DNA from: Streptomyces sp. H27-H5
GTDB lineage: Bacteria; Actinomycetota; Actinomycetes; Streptomycetales; Streptomycetaceae
Assembly: GCF_026627505.1 (NCBI RefSeq)
Contig: NZ_JAPNLK010000005.1
Location: 87,455-151,454 of the forward strand
Direction: 5' to 3'
DNA: 64,000 nucleotides
Notes under the pieces: generated by a model
Told to the model about the DNA's origin: nothing
Seen by the model: only the letters and a program-made list of their open reading frames with translations
Database searches by the model: none
Program-made: the position numbers and the translations under genes
Part shown: in pieces, positions 51,310-59,723 of the stretch
Numbering within the stretch: position 1 is the first letter of the stretch
Layout of the letters: every line of letters begins with the position of its first letter

Positions 51310-51954
51310 TCAGGGGCGGCGGCCCGCCCACGCCACGAGCCGGTCGATCGCGGGAGCGTCCGCGTCCACGTCCGTGACCGGCCCGAAGGGGATCGGCCCG
51401 CCGCGCGCCTCGGCCGGCAGGACCCGCCGCACGAGCGCGAGCGCGCGCTCCACCAGGGACTCGTCCCACACCGGTCGCTGCCCGGTCGCACGCGCCAGGT
51501 CCCAGGTGTGGACGGTCAGCTCGTGGCTGTACATGAGCGCGCCGGCCGCTCCCGGCAACCGGCCCACGGGAAGCCGGAGTTCGCGCCCCAGGATGGCCGG
51601 GTCGGCCCAGACGTCGGCCGCCTCGCGAGCGGCGGACTCCCAGGCCCGCGCCCAGGCCCCGTCGGCCAGTTCGTCGGCGAAGGACGGCACGCTGAAGGGG
51701 TCCTCGCCGCGCCCGATCACCGCGATCCGGCGCAGGACGGCGACGAGGTGGCTCGACAGCCGCCGGACGTCGAAGTCCTCGCAGGGGGTCGGGGCGTCGT
51801 ACTGGTCGGGGCGGACGGCCGCGAGGGCGCGGCCGGCGAGCGCGATGGCCGTCGCGAGGTCGTCGCGCGGGTCGAGTGCGTCGCTTGCGGCGGCGGTGGT
51901 CGCGGCGGCTTCGGTGGAAGGGGTCTGCTCGAACGACGTGGTGTGTGTGGTCAT
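51310..51954 (-). CDS. TIGR03086 family (maleylpyruvate isomerase/DinB-like) protein
   Basis: This 214-residue protein has the hallmark TPCEDFDVRRLSSHLVAVLR of TIGR03086, a DinB/mycothiol-dependent isomerase-like four-helix bundle, plus a metal-site His near MYSHELTVHTWDLARATGQR. Many members are metal-binding and thiol-linked, but their reactions are unknown. The ATG at 51954 is preferred to one 30 bases earlier. It is divergent from a WYL regulator gene 62 bases away, an arrangement that usually means the regulator controls it. Confidence 0.9.
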   Translation of the reverse strand: MTTHTTSFEQTPSTEAAATTAAASDALDPRDDLATAIALAGRALAAVRPDQYDAPTPCEDFDVRRLSSHLVAVLRRIAVIGRGEDPFSVPSFADELADGAWARAWESAAREAADVWADPAILGRELRLPVGRLPGAAGALMYSHELTVHTWDLARATGQRPVWDESLVERALALVRRVLPAEARGGPIPFGPVTDVDADAPAIDRLVAWAGRRP

Positions 51955-52016
51955 GCACGCCATCCTGATCGCCAAAGTGGCCATCTTGTGGCCTGTTTCA
52001 GGAGCACAATGACCCC

Positions 52017-53036
52017 ATGAAAGCCGACCGTCTGGTGGCGATCCTGCTGTTCCTCCAAGAGCGCGGTCGCGTCACCGTCTCCGAAGTGGCCGCGGAGCTG
52101 GAGACCTCCGAGCGCACCGCCCGTCGTGACCTGGAGGCGCTGGCCGCGTCCGGCGTGCCCGTCTACTCGCAGCGCGGCCGCGGCGGTGGCTGGTCACTGG
52201 TGGGCGGAGCCCGCACCAACCTCACCGGACTCACCGCCGACGAGACCCGGGCCCTGTTCCTCGCCACCGGCCCCCTCGCCGTCACCCCCGAACTCCGCAC
52301 CATGCTGCGCAAGTTGGTGCGCGCCCTGCCCGCCACGCTGCGCGCGGACGCCGAGGCCGCCTCGCGTGCCGGCGTCACGGACACCACCGACTGGTCCCGC
52401 AACCCCGCCACGACGGACACCACGCACCGCACCGCGCTCCAGGCCGCCGTCGTGGACGGGATCCGGGTCCGCCTCGGATACGAGGGAGTCGGCAAACCGG
52501 CGGGGGTGCGCGAGGTCGAGCCGCTCGGGCTGGTCTCCAAGGCGGGAGCGGAGTACCTGGTGGCCGGTACGGAACGGGGCCTGCGCACCTTCCGGCTGAG
52601 CCGGGTCGTCTCCGTCGAGCCGACGGGCGAGCCGGTCGTCCGGCCGCCCGACTTCGACCTGGCCACGGCGTGGCGCGCGCTCGCCGAGACGATCGAGGGC
52701 GGGATGTACGCGGTCACGGCCCGGGCCCGCGTCGAACCGTCCGTCCTGCCCCTCCTCGGCCGACTGCTCGGCGGCCGACTGCGGGTCGGCGAGCCGCTGC
52801 CCGACGGTTGGACCGAGGTGTGGGTCGACGGCCCGGCGCACCGGGCCATCGCCGCGAGCCTGGCCGGACTCGGCGGACACGTGGAGGTACTGGAACCGCC
52901 CGAGGTGCGGCGGACGCTCGCCCGGACCGGCGCCGAACTCACCGCACTCTACGCCGACGACGCACGGCCCCCGGGAGCCGACGGCGCCGAGGCCGACGCC
53001 GAGGCCGACCGGCCCCCCGGGCGCCGCGTCGACTGA
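52017..53036 (+). CDS. WYL-domain transcriptional regulator (YafY family)
   Basis: This 339-residue regulator has an HTH_11 domain (KADRLVAILLFLQERGRVTV, LETSERTARRDLEALAASGV) and a WYL domain (about 140-225, EVEPLGLVSKAGAEYLVAGT, then LRTFRLSRV). It is similar in plan to the regulator at 22688. It likely represses the divergent TIGR03086 gene and itself; the 62-base gap contains a weak dyad TCCTGA...TCAGGA and the repeated word GTGGCC. The C-terminus is an acidic Asp/Glu/Ala tail that ends near a low-complexity repeat. Confidence 0.92.
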   Translation: MKADRLVAILLFLQERGRVTVSEVAAELETSERTARRDLEALAASGVPVYSQRGRGGGWSLVGGARTNLTGLTADETRALFLATGPLAVTPELRTMLRKLVRALPATLRADAEAASRAGVTDTTDWSRNPATTDTTHRTALQAAVVDGIRVRLGYEGVGKPAGVREVEPLGLVSKAGAEYLVAGTERGLRTFRLSRVVSVEPTGEPVVRPPDFDLATAWRALAETIEGGMYAVTARARVEPSVLPLLGRLLGGRLRVGEPLPDGWTEVWVDGPAHRAIAASLAGLGGHVEVLEPPEVRRTLARTGAELTALYADDARPPGADGAEADAEADRPPGRRVD

Positions 53037-53087
53037 CCGGGCCGCGCGCCGCCGCCCGCGCCCGGCAGCCGAACGCCCGCACCCGAG

Positions 53088-53181
53088 CCCGGGCCCGTCG
53101 GCGGAACCCGCACCCGCGCCCGAACCCGCGCCCGCGCCCGAAACCGAACCCGCGCTGGGCACCCGGGCCCGTCGGCGGAAC
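53088..53181. repeat. 20-bp exact direct repeat and CCCG-rich low-complexity tract
   Basis: CCCGGGCCCGTCGGCGGAAC is present at 53088-53107 and again at 53162-53181. Between them lie six-base CCCGCG/CCCGAA units. It fills the gap between two convergent genes and may have arisen by slippage or act as terminator. Confidence 0.8.
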
Positions 53182-53199
53182 GCAGGCCCGTGCCCGCGC

Positions 53200-53856
53200 T
53201 CAGTACCCGATCGTGAACCGGCGCCCCGCGTGCGCGTCCCGCTCGATCTCGTCCACGAGGGCGACGGCGTAGTCCTCCGTGGAGATCCGGCTCAGCCCCT
53301 CGGCGTCCACGATCAGGTCGTCGAGCCCCAACCGGTACGTCCCCGTGCGCTCGCCCGGCGCGATCAGCGCGGCCGGACTGAGGCTGGTCCAGCGGACCTC
53401 CTCCACCGGCACGGTGAGCAGGAAGTCGAGGGCTTCACCATGGGCGCGCATGACCGCCAGGACCGGCTCCGGGACGTCCTCCTGGTCCCAGACCTGCCGG
53501 CCGCCGGCGGTGCGCAACGAGCCCGCCCCGCCGACCGTGACCAGCCGGGGCCGGGACGATTCGTCGCCGCCCAGCGTCTGTACGCCGCCGATCAGGGACT
53601 TCGCGGCGGCCACGATGGTGCCCGGGTCCCCGGAACCCGGCCCGAAGGCACTCACCACCACGTCGTGGCCCTCGGCCGCCTCGGCCACCGACGACGGGTC
53701 GAGGACGTCGCCGCGCGTCACCGCCGCGCCGTCCGGGTCGGGGAGCCGCTCCGGGTCCCGTACGACCGCGGTGACCTGGTGACCGCGCCCGAGTGCCTCG
53801 TGCAGCACCCGACCGCCGATGGTGCCGGTCGCGCCGAACAGGGCGATCCTGGCCAT
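53200..53856 (-). CDS. NAD(P)-binding Rossmann protein (NmrA/YwnB-like)
   Basis: This 218-residue protein begins IALFGATGTIGGRVLHEALG with the GATGxxG dinucleotide motif and continues with HQVTAVVRDPERL and VVVSAFGPGSGDP. It is the atypical extended-SDR type found in YwnB and BLVRB-like proteins, which reduce flavins or sense NADPH. The region TSLSPAALIAPGERTGTYRL is conserved in the group. A substrate cannot be predicted. A convergent WYL regulator lies 160 bases away. Confidence 0.92.
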   Translation of the reverse strand: MARIALFGATGTIGGRVLHEALGRGHQVTAVVRDPERLPDPDGAAVTRGDVLDPSSVAEAAEGHDVVVSAFGPGSGDPGTIVAAAKSLIGGVQTLGGDESSRPRLVTVGGAGSLRTAGGRQVWDQEDVPEPVLAVMRAHGEALDFLLTVPVEEVRWTSLSPAALIAPGERTGTYRLGLDDLIVDAEGLSRISTEDYAVALVDEIERDAHAGRRFTIGY

Positions 53857-53994
53857 GCCCGCTCCCTGGGTTCAGGGGCCCCGTGCGGGCCCGCCCGCCC
53901 ATGAAACCGAACCCGACCGGCTCCGGCCCGGAAGCCGGGCCGGAGCCAGTCGGATGACGCGCCGCCGGCGGGGTGCCGCGACGCCCGGTACGGG

Positions 53995-55107
53995 TCAACC
54001 CGGGACCGGTACCGCCGCCGCCAGTCGTCCGCCCGCCGGGAAGTGCAGCCGGTCCAGCCTGGCCGTGTACGGCCACTCGCGGACCCGGTGGAAGCACAGG
54101 TCGCTCGGCAGCGGAACCTCCCGCAGGTCGGCGGCGTACGCCCCGTCCGGCAGCTCCGCCACGGCCGCCGCGAGCAGCGGATCCGTCGAGCCCGCCCACG
54201 CGGAGACCGGGGTCGGACGCGGCCACGGTTCGCCGGTGTTGGGGAACAGCCACTGCGTCACGCCGGTGATCCGCGCCGCGAAGTCCGGCCCGGCGGCGGC
54301 CCGGCGCACCCGCCGCACGAGGTCCAGCAGCAGGTCGGCGGGTGATTCCGCGAGGAGTTTCACCTCGGGGTACTTCCGGAGCGCAGCCGGATCGGCGGGC
54401 ACGGAGACCGCGTACCCCCACTGCCCGACCCCGGGGTCGATCCGGATCTGGACGAGGGCGCTGCCCCGCCCGTACCGCACCCCGGCCAGCGGCCAGTACG
54501 TCCCGTCGCCGCCCAGCATCCGGTGCAGTTCGGGGTCCACGTCGAGCTCGGCGACGCCCGGCCGCAGCCACAGCGTGGGCAGGCCCGTGACGGCCACCGA
54601 GCCGATCTCGCGGAGCACGACCCGGACGTCCTCGGGGACGGGCACCGACCAGCCGTCCATGACGGAGTCCGCGCTGCCCGCTTCGAGCGCGACGTACGAG
54701 GGGAACTCCTCCGCCAGGGCGCGCAGTTCCGCGACCGCGCGGTGCGGGGCGTCCTCGGGCGACGCGTGCCGGCGTACCGGACGGCCCAGGAAGTCCCCGC
54801 TCACCACGCTGCGCAGGAGCAGCGCCCGGCCGTCGCCCACCAGCCGGAACTGCACGTCGCTGCCGCTGGTGTCGGCGGTGCCGTGGAGGGTGGAGAAGTA
54901 CGGTTCCCAGCCCACCCCGCAGGGGTACTCGGGCAGGGCCCGCAGGTCGACGAGGTCGGTGAGCGGGTCCCCGCGACCGACCAGGGCGGCGAGTCCGGTG
55001 TCCGGGCCCTCCGCCCCCGCGACGCTGGGGACGGCCTTCACGAACGCCCTGGGTGCGGGTCGCTCGCCGTCCTCCGCGAGCCGCTCGACGAAGCCGGCCA
55101 GCCACAC
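53995..55107 (-). CDS. Hypothetical protein, possible SMI1/KNR4-like (SUKH) domain
   Basis: This 370-residue protein has no signal peptide. Its middle part (about residues 150-215: VPVPEDVRVVLREIGSVAVT, GLPTLWLRPGVAELDVDPEL) suggests a SMI1/KNR4-like fold, a group that includes many immunity proteins. The rest is a mixed alpha/beta region with repeated RxW-type motifs. The assignment is tentative, because the SUKH signature is weak. The GTG start at 55107 lacks a good ribosome site, and another start may be used. No toxin gene is adjacent. Confidence 0.45.
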   Translation of the reverse strand: MWLAGFVERLAEDGERPAPRAFVKAVPSVAGAEGPDTGLAALVGRGDPLTDLVDLRALPEYPCGVGWEPYFSTLHGTADTSGSDVQFRLVGDGRALLLRSVVSGDFLGRPVRRHASPEDAPHRAVAELRALAEEFPSYVALEAGSADSVMDGWSVPVPEDVRVVLREIGSVAVTGLPTLWLRPGVAELDVDPELHRMLGGDGTYWPLAGVRYGRGSALVQIRIDPGVGQWGYAVSVPADPAALRKYPEVKLLAESPADLLLDLVRRVRRAAAGPDFAARITGVTQWLFPNTGEPWPRPTPVSAWAGSTDPLLAAAVAELPDGAYAADLREVPLPSDLCFHRVREWPYTARLDRLHFPAGGRLAAAVPVPG

Positions 55108-55176
55108 TCCCCGTGTCGTCCGCCCGCCGGCCCCGATGCCCGACGTGTCGTCCGAGGCTATGCGCCCGCACTGTCA

Positions 55177-55674
55177 TCAGCGGCACAGGGCCACGATGGA
55201 CGGCGACACCGTCCCCTTGGCCGCCGCGCACAGCGGCGCCATGTCGTACGAGCGCCCCGGCGCGGGCCGGGCCCCGGGCCGTACGGCCTCCCGCCCGCGG
55301 GGCTTGGCGGCGGGGGCGCGGTGTGCCGGGCGGGCCGGCGCGGCGTGCCGAGGCGCCCGCGCCGCGCGGCGCGCCGCGGCCGCCTGCCCGGGGACCGTAC
55401 GCGGGGGCGCGGCCCGCCCGGGCCCGTCCCGCCGGGGCGAAGGGGCGGCGTCCGGTGTCGCGGCGGCGGGCGCGGCCGGCGCGGAAGGAGCGGGGGCGGC
55501 CCAGAACGGCCATGCCTCCACGGCCCGTTGCGGGGGAGCGGGGACCGCGGCGGGCACCGGCGGGGGCGCCGTCCCGGTGCTTCCCGTCGGCCGCACCGTC
55601 ACGCACCCGGCGGTCAGCGCGAGCGCGAGGACGGCGAGGGCCAGGGGCAGGGGCGGAATCCGGCACGGCTGCAT
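55177..55674 (-). CDS. Pro/Ala-rich lipoprotein with C-terminal CAAA...SIVALC motif (copy 2)
   Basis: This 165-residue protein repeats the plan of the one at 26263: lipoprotein signal ALALTAGC (Cys24) followed by VTVRP, a Pro/Ala/Arg linker of about 115 residues, and the end APLCAAAKGTVSPSIVALCR. Only the lipobox region and the last 20 residues are conserved between the two; the linkers have no common order. The conserved end, with two cysteines and invariant SIV, must be the functional part. No TTA codon was seen in this copy. Confidence 0.75.
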   Translation of the reverse strand: MQPCRIPPLPLALAVLALALTAGCVTVRPTGSTGTAPPPVPAAVPAPPQRAVEAWPFWAAPAPSAPAAPAAATPDAAPSPRRDGPGRAAPPRTVPGQAAAARRAARAPRHAAPARPAHRAPAAKPRGREAVRPGARPAPGRSYDMAPLCAAAKGTVSPSIVALCR

Positions 55675-55751
55675 CCGCCCACCCTGCCGTACCCGTGCCC
55701 CGTTCCGCGCCCGTCGTCACGCGGACGGGTGAGCGGGGCCGCGGTGGCCGC

Positions 55752-56438
55752 TCAGGCCCCGCAGGTGACGGCGTCGCGCGGCGAGTAGCGGGTCTTCATC
55801 GTCTCGCGCCTGACCTCCTGGCCGCCCTTCACGAAGATCCGGTCGACGGCGACGTCGAAGCCCTCCAGCGGGGACTGGGTCTCGCACTTGGGGCCCGCCG
55901 CCGGTGCGGGAGGCCGGTGCCTTGACGTTGCTTCGCGGGCCCTTGACCGCCTTGACCTCGTCGTACTTCCCGGTGCCGAGGGAGGTGACGGTGACCGGGG
56001 TGTCGGTGGCCGTCGCCTGGATGTACAGGGCCCGCCCCGTGTCGTTGGCGAAGCGCAGGTCCAGGCTGCCCCAGGCGACCGTCGCCTCGCGGCCCTCCGG
56101 GTAGCGCTCGATGTAGAAGGAGTGCGCCCCGTATACGAGGGGTTTGACGCCCGCGAAGAACATCGCGTTGAAGACGGTGGCGGCGACGGCCGAGACCCCG
56201 CCGCCCGCCGCTTTCTCGTACACCCCGTTGTTGATCATGATGCCGTCGACGAAGCCGTTCTCCCTGGTCCGCGCACCTTCGTGCCCGCGGCGATGTCGCT
56301 TCCGGTCAGGAGCAGTCCGGCGACGTACAGGCCGCCGAAGCCGAGCACCGCGACGCCGCCCGCGACACCCGCGAAGACCGGTGCGGTCCACCGCTTCCCG
56401 TCGGCCGTTCCGGGGTCGGTACGGGAAGCGCGTCGCAT
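55752..56438 (-). pseudogene. VanW-family protein, internally deleted and frameshifted
   Basis: The N-terminus, in one frame from the ATG at 56438, gives a single membrane anchor (FAGVAGGVAVLGFGGLYVAG, LLLTGSDIAAGTKVRG). At about 56270-56290 the frame changes to the end of a VanW domain (RENGFVDGIMINNGVYEKAA, GGGVSAVAATVFNAMFFAGV, GAHSFYIERYPEGREATVAW). Near 55880-55920 another shift leads to the C-terminus (KCETQSPLEGFDVAVDRIFV ... VTCGA, stop at 55752). The peptidoglycan-binding repeats and the first half of VanW are missing, so a large in-gene deletion plus at least two frame changes disabled it. VanW is associated with vancomycin-type resistance loci, but its role is unclear. Confidence 0.85.
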
Positions 56439-56668
56439 GTCGGCTGGTTCTCCTCGATCCGGTGAAGTGGTCGGACCGGCGGCTTTCACACGGCCGGTCC
56501 GCACGACGGAAGCTATCAAGATCGACATAATCAGGTAATAAGAAGGTATGGATTCAGTAAAGCGGAATCGAGCCATCCGGCAGGCCGGGGTGTCGGGGCG
56601 TCGTAACCCGGGGGCTGCGCCCGCTGTTTGCACAACCGGCGGGCCCACCCACGGTGAACGGAGTTCCG

Positions 56669-57676
56669 ATGCCGCAGCTGACCGATGACGCCGAGCGCGC
56701 GGGTACCTGGATGACACCCGCGGAGTACGGGGCCTCGCGCGCCACGCTCTGGACCGCGGCCGTCGTGCTCGTCACCGACCCCGACGGACGGATCCTCCTC
56801 CAGACCGTCGACTACCGTCCCGACCGGATGCTGCCCGGCGGCGCGGTCGACGCCGGGGAATCACCGGCGGCCGCGGCCGCCCGCGAGATGCGCGAGGAAC
56901 TCGGGGTCGAGGGCCGCTATCCGCAGGGCCTCGCCGTGGACTGGATCCCCGCGGACACCCCCGGCTTCCCCGCCGAGATGCGCTTCCCCGGCGAGATCCT
57001 CCACGTCTACGACGGTGGAACCTGGAGCCCCGAGCGCATCGGGGCCGTCCGCCTCCCGGCCCAGGAGATCACCGGCATCGAATTCGCCGAACCCGCCGAC
57101 CTGCCCGCCCTGATGGACGCGGGCGACGCCCGCCGCGCCCTGTCCGCCCTGCGCGCCCGCGTCAACGGCGGCGGCCCCGCGCTGCTGGAGGCGGGCCGCC
57201 CCACCAACCCCACCGCGCTGGACCGGCTCGGCGCGCTGCGCACCCGTCGGGCCCGGCTGCACGGAACCTGGCACCGCGGCCCGGTCCCCGGCGGGCTGCC
57301 GGTGCGCGACCGGGCCGGTTGGCTGTTCGCCCCCGACGGCCGGGTCCTGCTGCTGATCGCCCGGGCCACCGGCGCGGCCCACCTGCCGACCCCGGCGGCC
57401 GAACCCGCCCCGGCGCCCGTCCCGATCGGGTACCGCTACGACGAACAGGGCGTCCACGCCCGCGGCGCGGCCCGCCTCACGGCCGTGCTCCCGAGCCGGG
57501 ACCCGGCGTACGCCCGGCTCCTGGCCACGCCCGAACAGGTCCGCGAGCTCAGCGACTGGGGCCCCGCGGGCCACGAGGAACTCGCCGCCGTGCATGCCGC
57601 CCGCACCCATCTGTGCCTGCCCGCCCCGCCGCGCACCCCGCCCACGGAACTCCCCCCGGAGGGCATCCGTTGGTGA
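56669..57676 (+). CDS. Nudix hydrolase with degenerate second half
   Basis: This 335-residue protein has a complete Nudix box in its first half, GGAVDAGESPAAAAAREMREELGV (about residues 57-80), matching GX5EX7REUXEEXGU, preceded by the strand AAVVLVTDPDGRILLQTVDY. The second half (from about 210) begins with a similar strand, DRAGWLFAPDGRVLLLIARA, but lacks the box, so it looks like a duplicated, catalytically dead Nudix fold. The ATG at 56669 has GGAG 6 bases upstream. Substrate unknown; the tandem layout resembles some Streptomyces ADP-ribose/mRNA-decapping-like proteins. Confidence 0.88.
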   Translation: MPQLTDDAERAGTWMTPAEYGASRATLWTAAVVLVTDPDGRILLQTVDYRPDRMLPGGAVDAGESPAAAAAREMREELGVEGRYPQGLAVDWIPADTPGFPAEMRFPGEILHVYDGGTWSPERIGAVRLPAQEITGIEFAEPADLPALMDAGDARRALSALRARVNGGGPALLEAGRPTNPTALDRLGALRTRRARLHGTWHRGPVPGGLPVRDRAGWLFAPDGRVLLLIARATGAAHLPTPAAEPAPAPVPIGYRYDEQGVHARGAARLTAVLPSRDPAYARLLATPEQVRELSDWGPAGHEELAAVHAARTHLCLPAPPRTPPTELPPEGIRW

Positions 57677-57738
57677 CCGCCCGGCCCCGGGTCCGGGAAA
57701 TCCGCCCCCGAAGGCACCCGGTCCCCCAGCATGGGGAC

Positions 57739-58269
57739 ATGAGCGACAGCGCGATCACCTACACCCTCTACATCCAGGCCGACCCCGACCGGGTCTGGCA
57801 GGCCCTCACCGAGCCCGCCCTGACCCGCCGCTACTGGGGCCTGAGCTTCCAGACCGACTGGGCGGTGGGCTCGACGATGGACTGGATCGAGCGAGGTGCC
57901 CGCACCAGCGATCCGGCCCAGGTGGTCCTCGACTGCGTGCCGAACCGCCGGCTCTCCTACACCTGGCACACCTTCACCCCGCAGTGGGCCGCCTCCGCCG
58001 GCGTCGGGGAGGAACTGCGGGCCGAGTTGGCCGGCGAGCCGCGCACGGAGGTCACCTACGAGATCGAGCCCGTCGGGGACACCCTCACGCGCCTGACCAT
58101 CCGCCACGGGGGCTTCGCACCGGGCAGCACCCTCATCGGCATGTGTGGCCGGGCCTGGCCGATGCTCGCCTCCAGCCTCAAGACCCTGTTGGAGACGGGA
58201 GCGCCGTTGCCCGAGCCGGGACACGAGGGCGGGCAGGGAGCCGGGGGACACGAGGCCCACGAACGCTGA
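57739..58269 (+). CDS. SRPBCC (AHSA1/START-like) protein
   Basis: This 176-residue protein has the AHSA1-type pattern YTLYIQADPDRVWQALTEPA, RRYWGLSFQTDWAVGSTMDW and VTYEIEPVGDTLTRLTIRHG, followed by GRAWPMLASSLKTLLETG. These helix-grip proteins bind hydrophobic ligands. In Streptomyces they often sit beside ArsR regulators, but none is adjacent here. The C-terminal Gly/His-rich tail is unusual. The ATG at 57739 lies in GGGGACATG, a good ribosome context. Confidence 0.9.
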   Translation: MSDSAITYTLYIQADPDRVWQALTEPALTRRYWGLSFQTDWAVGSTMDWIERGARTSDPAQVVLDCVPNRRLSYTWHTFTPQWAASAGVGEELRAELAGEPRTEVTYEIEPVGDTLTRLTIRHGGFAPGSTLIGMCGRAWPMLASSLKTLLETGAPLPEPGHEGGQGAGGHEAHER

Positions 58270-58405
58270 CCGGGTGCGGGGACCGGAGCGCGGACGGGCC
58301 GACGCCGGGCGCCCCGACCCGCCCCGCCCGCGTGGCCCCTGACATGATCTCCGTCAAGTCCTTCCGCTGACAACAGGTCTGACGGGCCGGAGAGCGAGCG
58401 CGACC

Positions 58406-59068
58406 ATGGGTCCCAGCCTGACGGAGATACTCGACGCGGCGGCCGTCGGGCACTTCCCACCGCCCGACGGCGCAACGACCGTCGTCCCGCAGGAGAGTGG
58501 TCGCGACGCGGGCGTCATCGCGTTCACCGCCCACTCCGTGGTGTTCACCGACGAGGATCCGGATTGGGTCCGCTCCACCCTCGCCGCCCTCACCTGCGAC
58601 GGCCTCGCCGCCACCATGAACCCGCGCTTCCTCGCCGCCCTCCTGGACCGCACCGGCCGCGGCCACGACACCATCGACCTGCTCACCGTCGCCGGTCCGC
58701 TCGCCGGCCCGCCGCCATTGGAACTGTCCCAGATGGTCGACCCGGACCACCCCCGGGTCCGCCGGGCCCGGCGCCGACGCCACGACATACGGGTCTGGTC
58801 CGCCGACGGCGGCGTACTCGTCCTCGGTCGCGGGATCGCCGACCGCTGGGAGGCGGCGATCGAGGTGGACGAGGACGTGCGCCACAAGGGCCTCGGCCGG
58901 GCCCTGGCACTCGCCGCCCGTCACCTGGTCCCGGACGGGACGCCCGTCTGGTCCCAGCAGGCCGTCGGGAACGCCCGCAGCATCCGCGCCTTCCAGGCCG
59001 CCGGATACCGTCCGATCGGCGCGGAGGCGCTGCTCCTGGCCCCCGAAGCCGCCCGTGCGGCCCGCTGA
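58406..59068 (+). CDS. GNAT-family N-acetyltransferase
   Basis: This 220-residue protein has a C-terminal GNAT domain: VDEDVRHKGLGRALALAARH (acetyl-CoA loop RxKGLG) and GNARSIRAFQAAGYRPIGAE. The first ~120 residues resemble the FR47-like/N-terminal region of proteins that acetylate amino acids or dipeptides. The substrate is unknown. The gene overlaps the possible GTG start of the next reading frame and lies in a run of rightward genes. Confidence 0.87.
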   Translation: MGPSLTEILDAAAVGHFPPPDGATTVVPQESGRDAGVIAFTAHSVVFTDEDPDWVRSTLAALTCDGLAATMNPRFLAALLDRTGRGHDTIDLLTVAGPLAGPPPLELSQMVDPDHPRVRRARRRRHDIRVWSADGGVLVLGRGIADRWEAAIEVDEDVRHKGLGRALALAARHLVPDGTPVWSQQAVGNARSIRAFQAAGYRPIGAEALLLAPEAARAAR

Positions 59069-59144
59069 CACTCCACCGCCGCTCCAGGCCGCCGGCGCCA
59101 CCCTGGGCACCGGGAGCGGGCGGGTGTCGTGTGGAATGGACGTC

Positions 59145-59660
59145 ATGGGGAGAGCCGAGAACCAGAGGCAGGGGGCGCCGGGAGCCGTCCCCGCACAGCG
59201 GATCGAGGAGTCGACCGCGCCCGAGTACCGGTCGTACACCCGCCACCTCGGCTCCCTGGCCGCCGCGGCCGGGCGGTCGGAGGCCGGGGCGGTGGCCGCG
59301 ATGCTGAGCGACGCGGACCGCGTCATGGCGGAGAGCGCGGTGGTCACCCACCTCGACCGCAGGGCCGCGCACCTGCTGGACGCCGAGGGCTTCCCCGCCT
59401 GGGCGCGAGCCATGGAGGACGTGCTGAGCGGCCGGGACTTCCCGGCGCGCAGGCTCCGCGAATGGAACCTGCTGAGGTCGATCACCGTCGATACGCCCTG
59501 GTCGTCGCAGGAACTCACCGGCGCCTCCGACTGGTGCCAGCGGACCGCCGTCGCGCTGCTCACCTCGCGCGCGGCCCTCGGCCTGCTCGCCTCGGCCGCC
59601 CGTACCCGTCGGGTGCGCAACGCCGCGGCCCAGCGCCTGCGCAAGCTGCCGGAGAGTTGA
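59145..59660 (+). CDS. Hypothetical helical protein
   Basis: This protein of about 171 residues is mainly helical (EYRSYTRHLGSLAAAAGRSE, MLSDADRVMAESAVVTHLDR, TPWSSQELTGASDWCQRTAV, RRVRNAAAQRLRKLPES). The basic end looks like a nucleic-acid or membrane contact. Starts at 59136 and 59145 are both possible; a GTG at 59055 would overlap the GNAT gene and is thought unlikely. No family was recognised. Confidence 0.6.
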   Translation: MGRAENQRQGAPGAVPAQRIEESTAPEYRSYTRHLGSLAAAAGRSEAGAVAAMLSDADRVMAESAVVTHLDRRAAHLLDAEGFPAWARAMEDVLSGRDFPARRLREWNLLRSITVDTPWSSQELTGASDWCQRTAVALLTSRAALGLLASAARTRRVRNAAAQRLRKLPES

Positions 59661-59664
59661 CCCG

Positions 59665-59698
59665 CGTCACCCCGGCCGCCGGCTCGGTCGGGGTGACG
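59665..59698. terminator. Hairpin between convergent genes
   Basis: Arms CGTCACCCCG (59665-59674) and CGGGGTGACG (59689-59698) pair perfectly around a 14-base loop between the hypothetical gene and the DEAD-box gene. Confidence 0.6.
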
Positions 59699-59723
59699 TG
59701 TCGGCGGGGGAGCCGGCGTCGGG

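Noticed and set aside
52000..52016. Strong operator between TIGR03086 and WYL genes
   Set aside because: Only a 6-base dyad (TCCTGA/TCAGGA) was found, far weaker than the palindrome at 22643.
53995..55107. SUKH immunity protein of a toxin-antitoxin or polymorphic toxin locus
   Set aside because: SUKH resemblance is weak and no toxin gene is adjacent, so only a tentative label is given.
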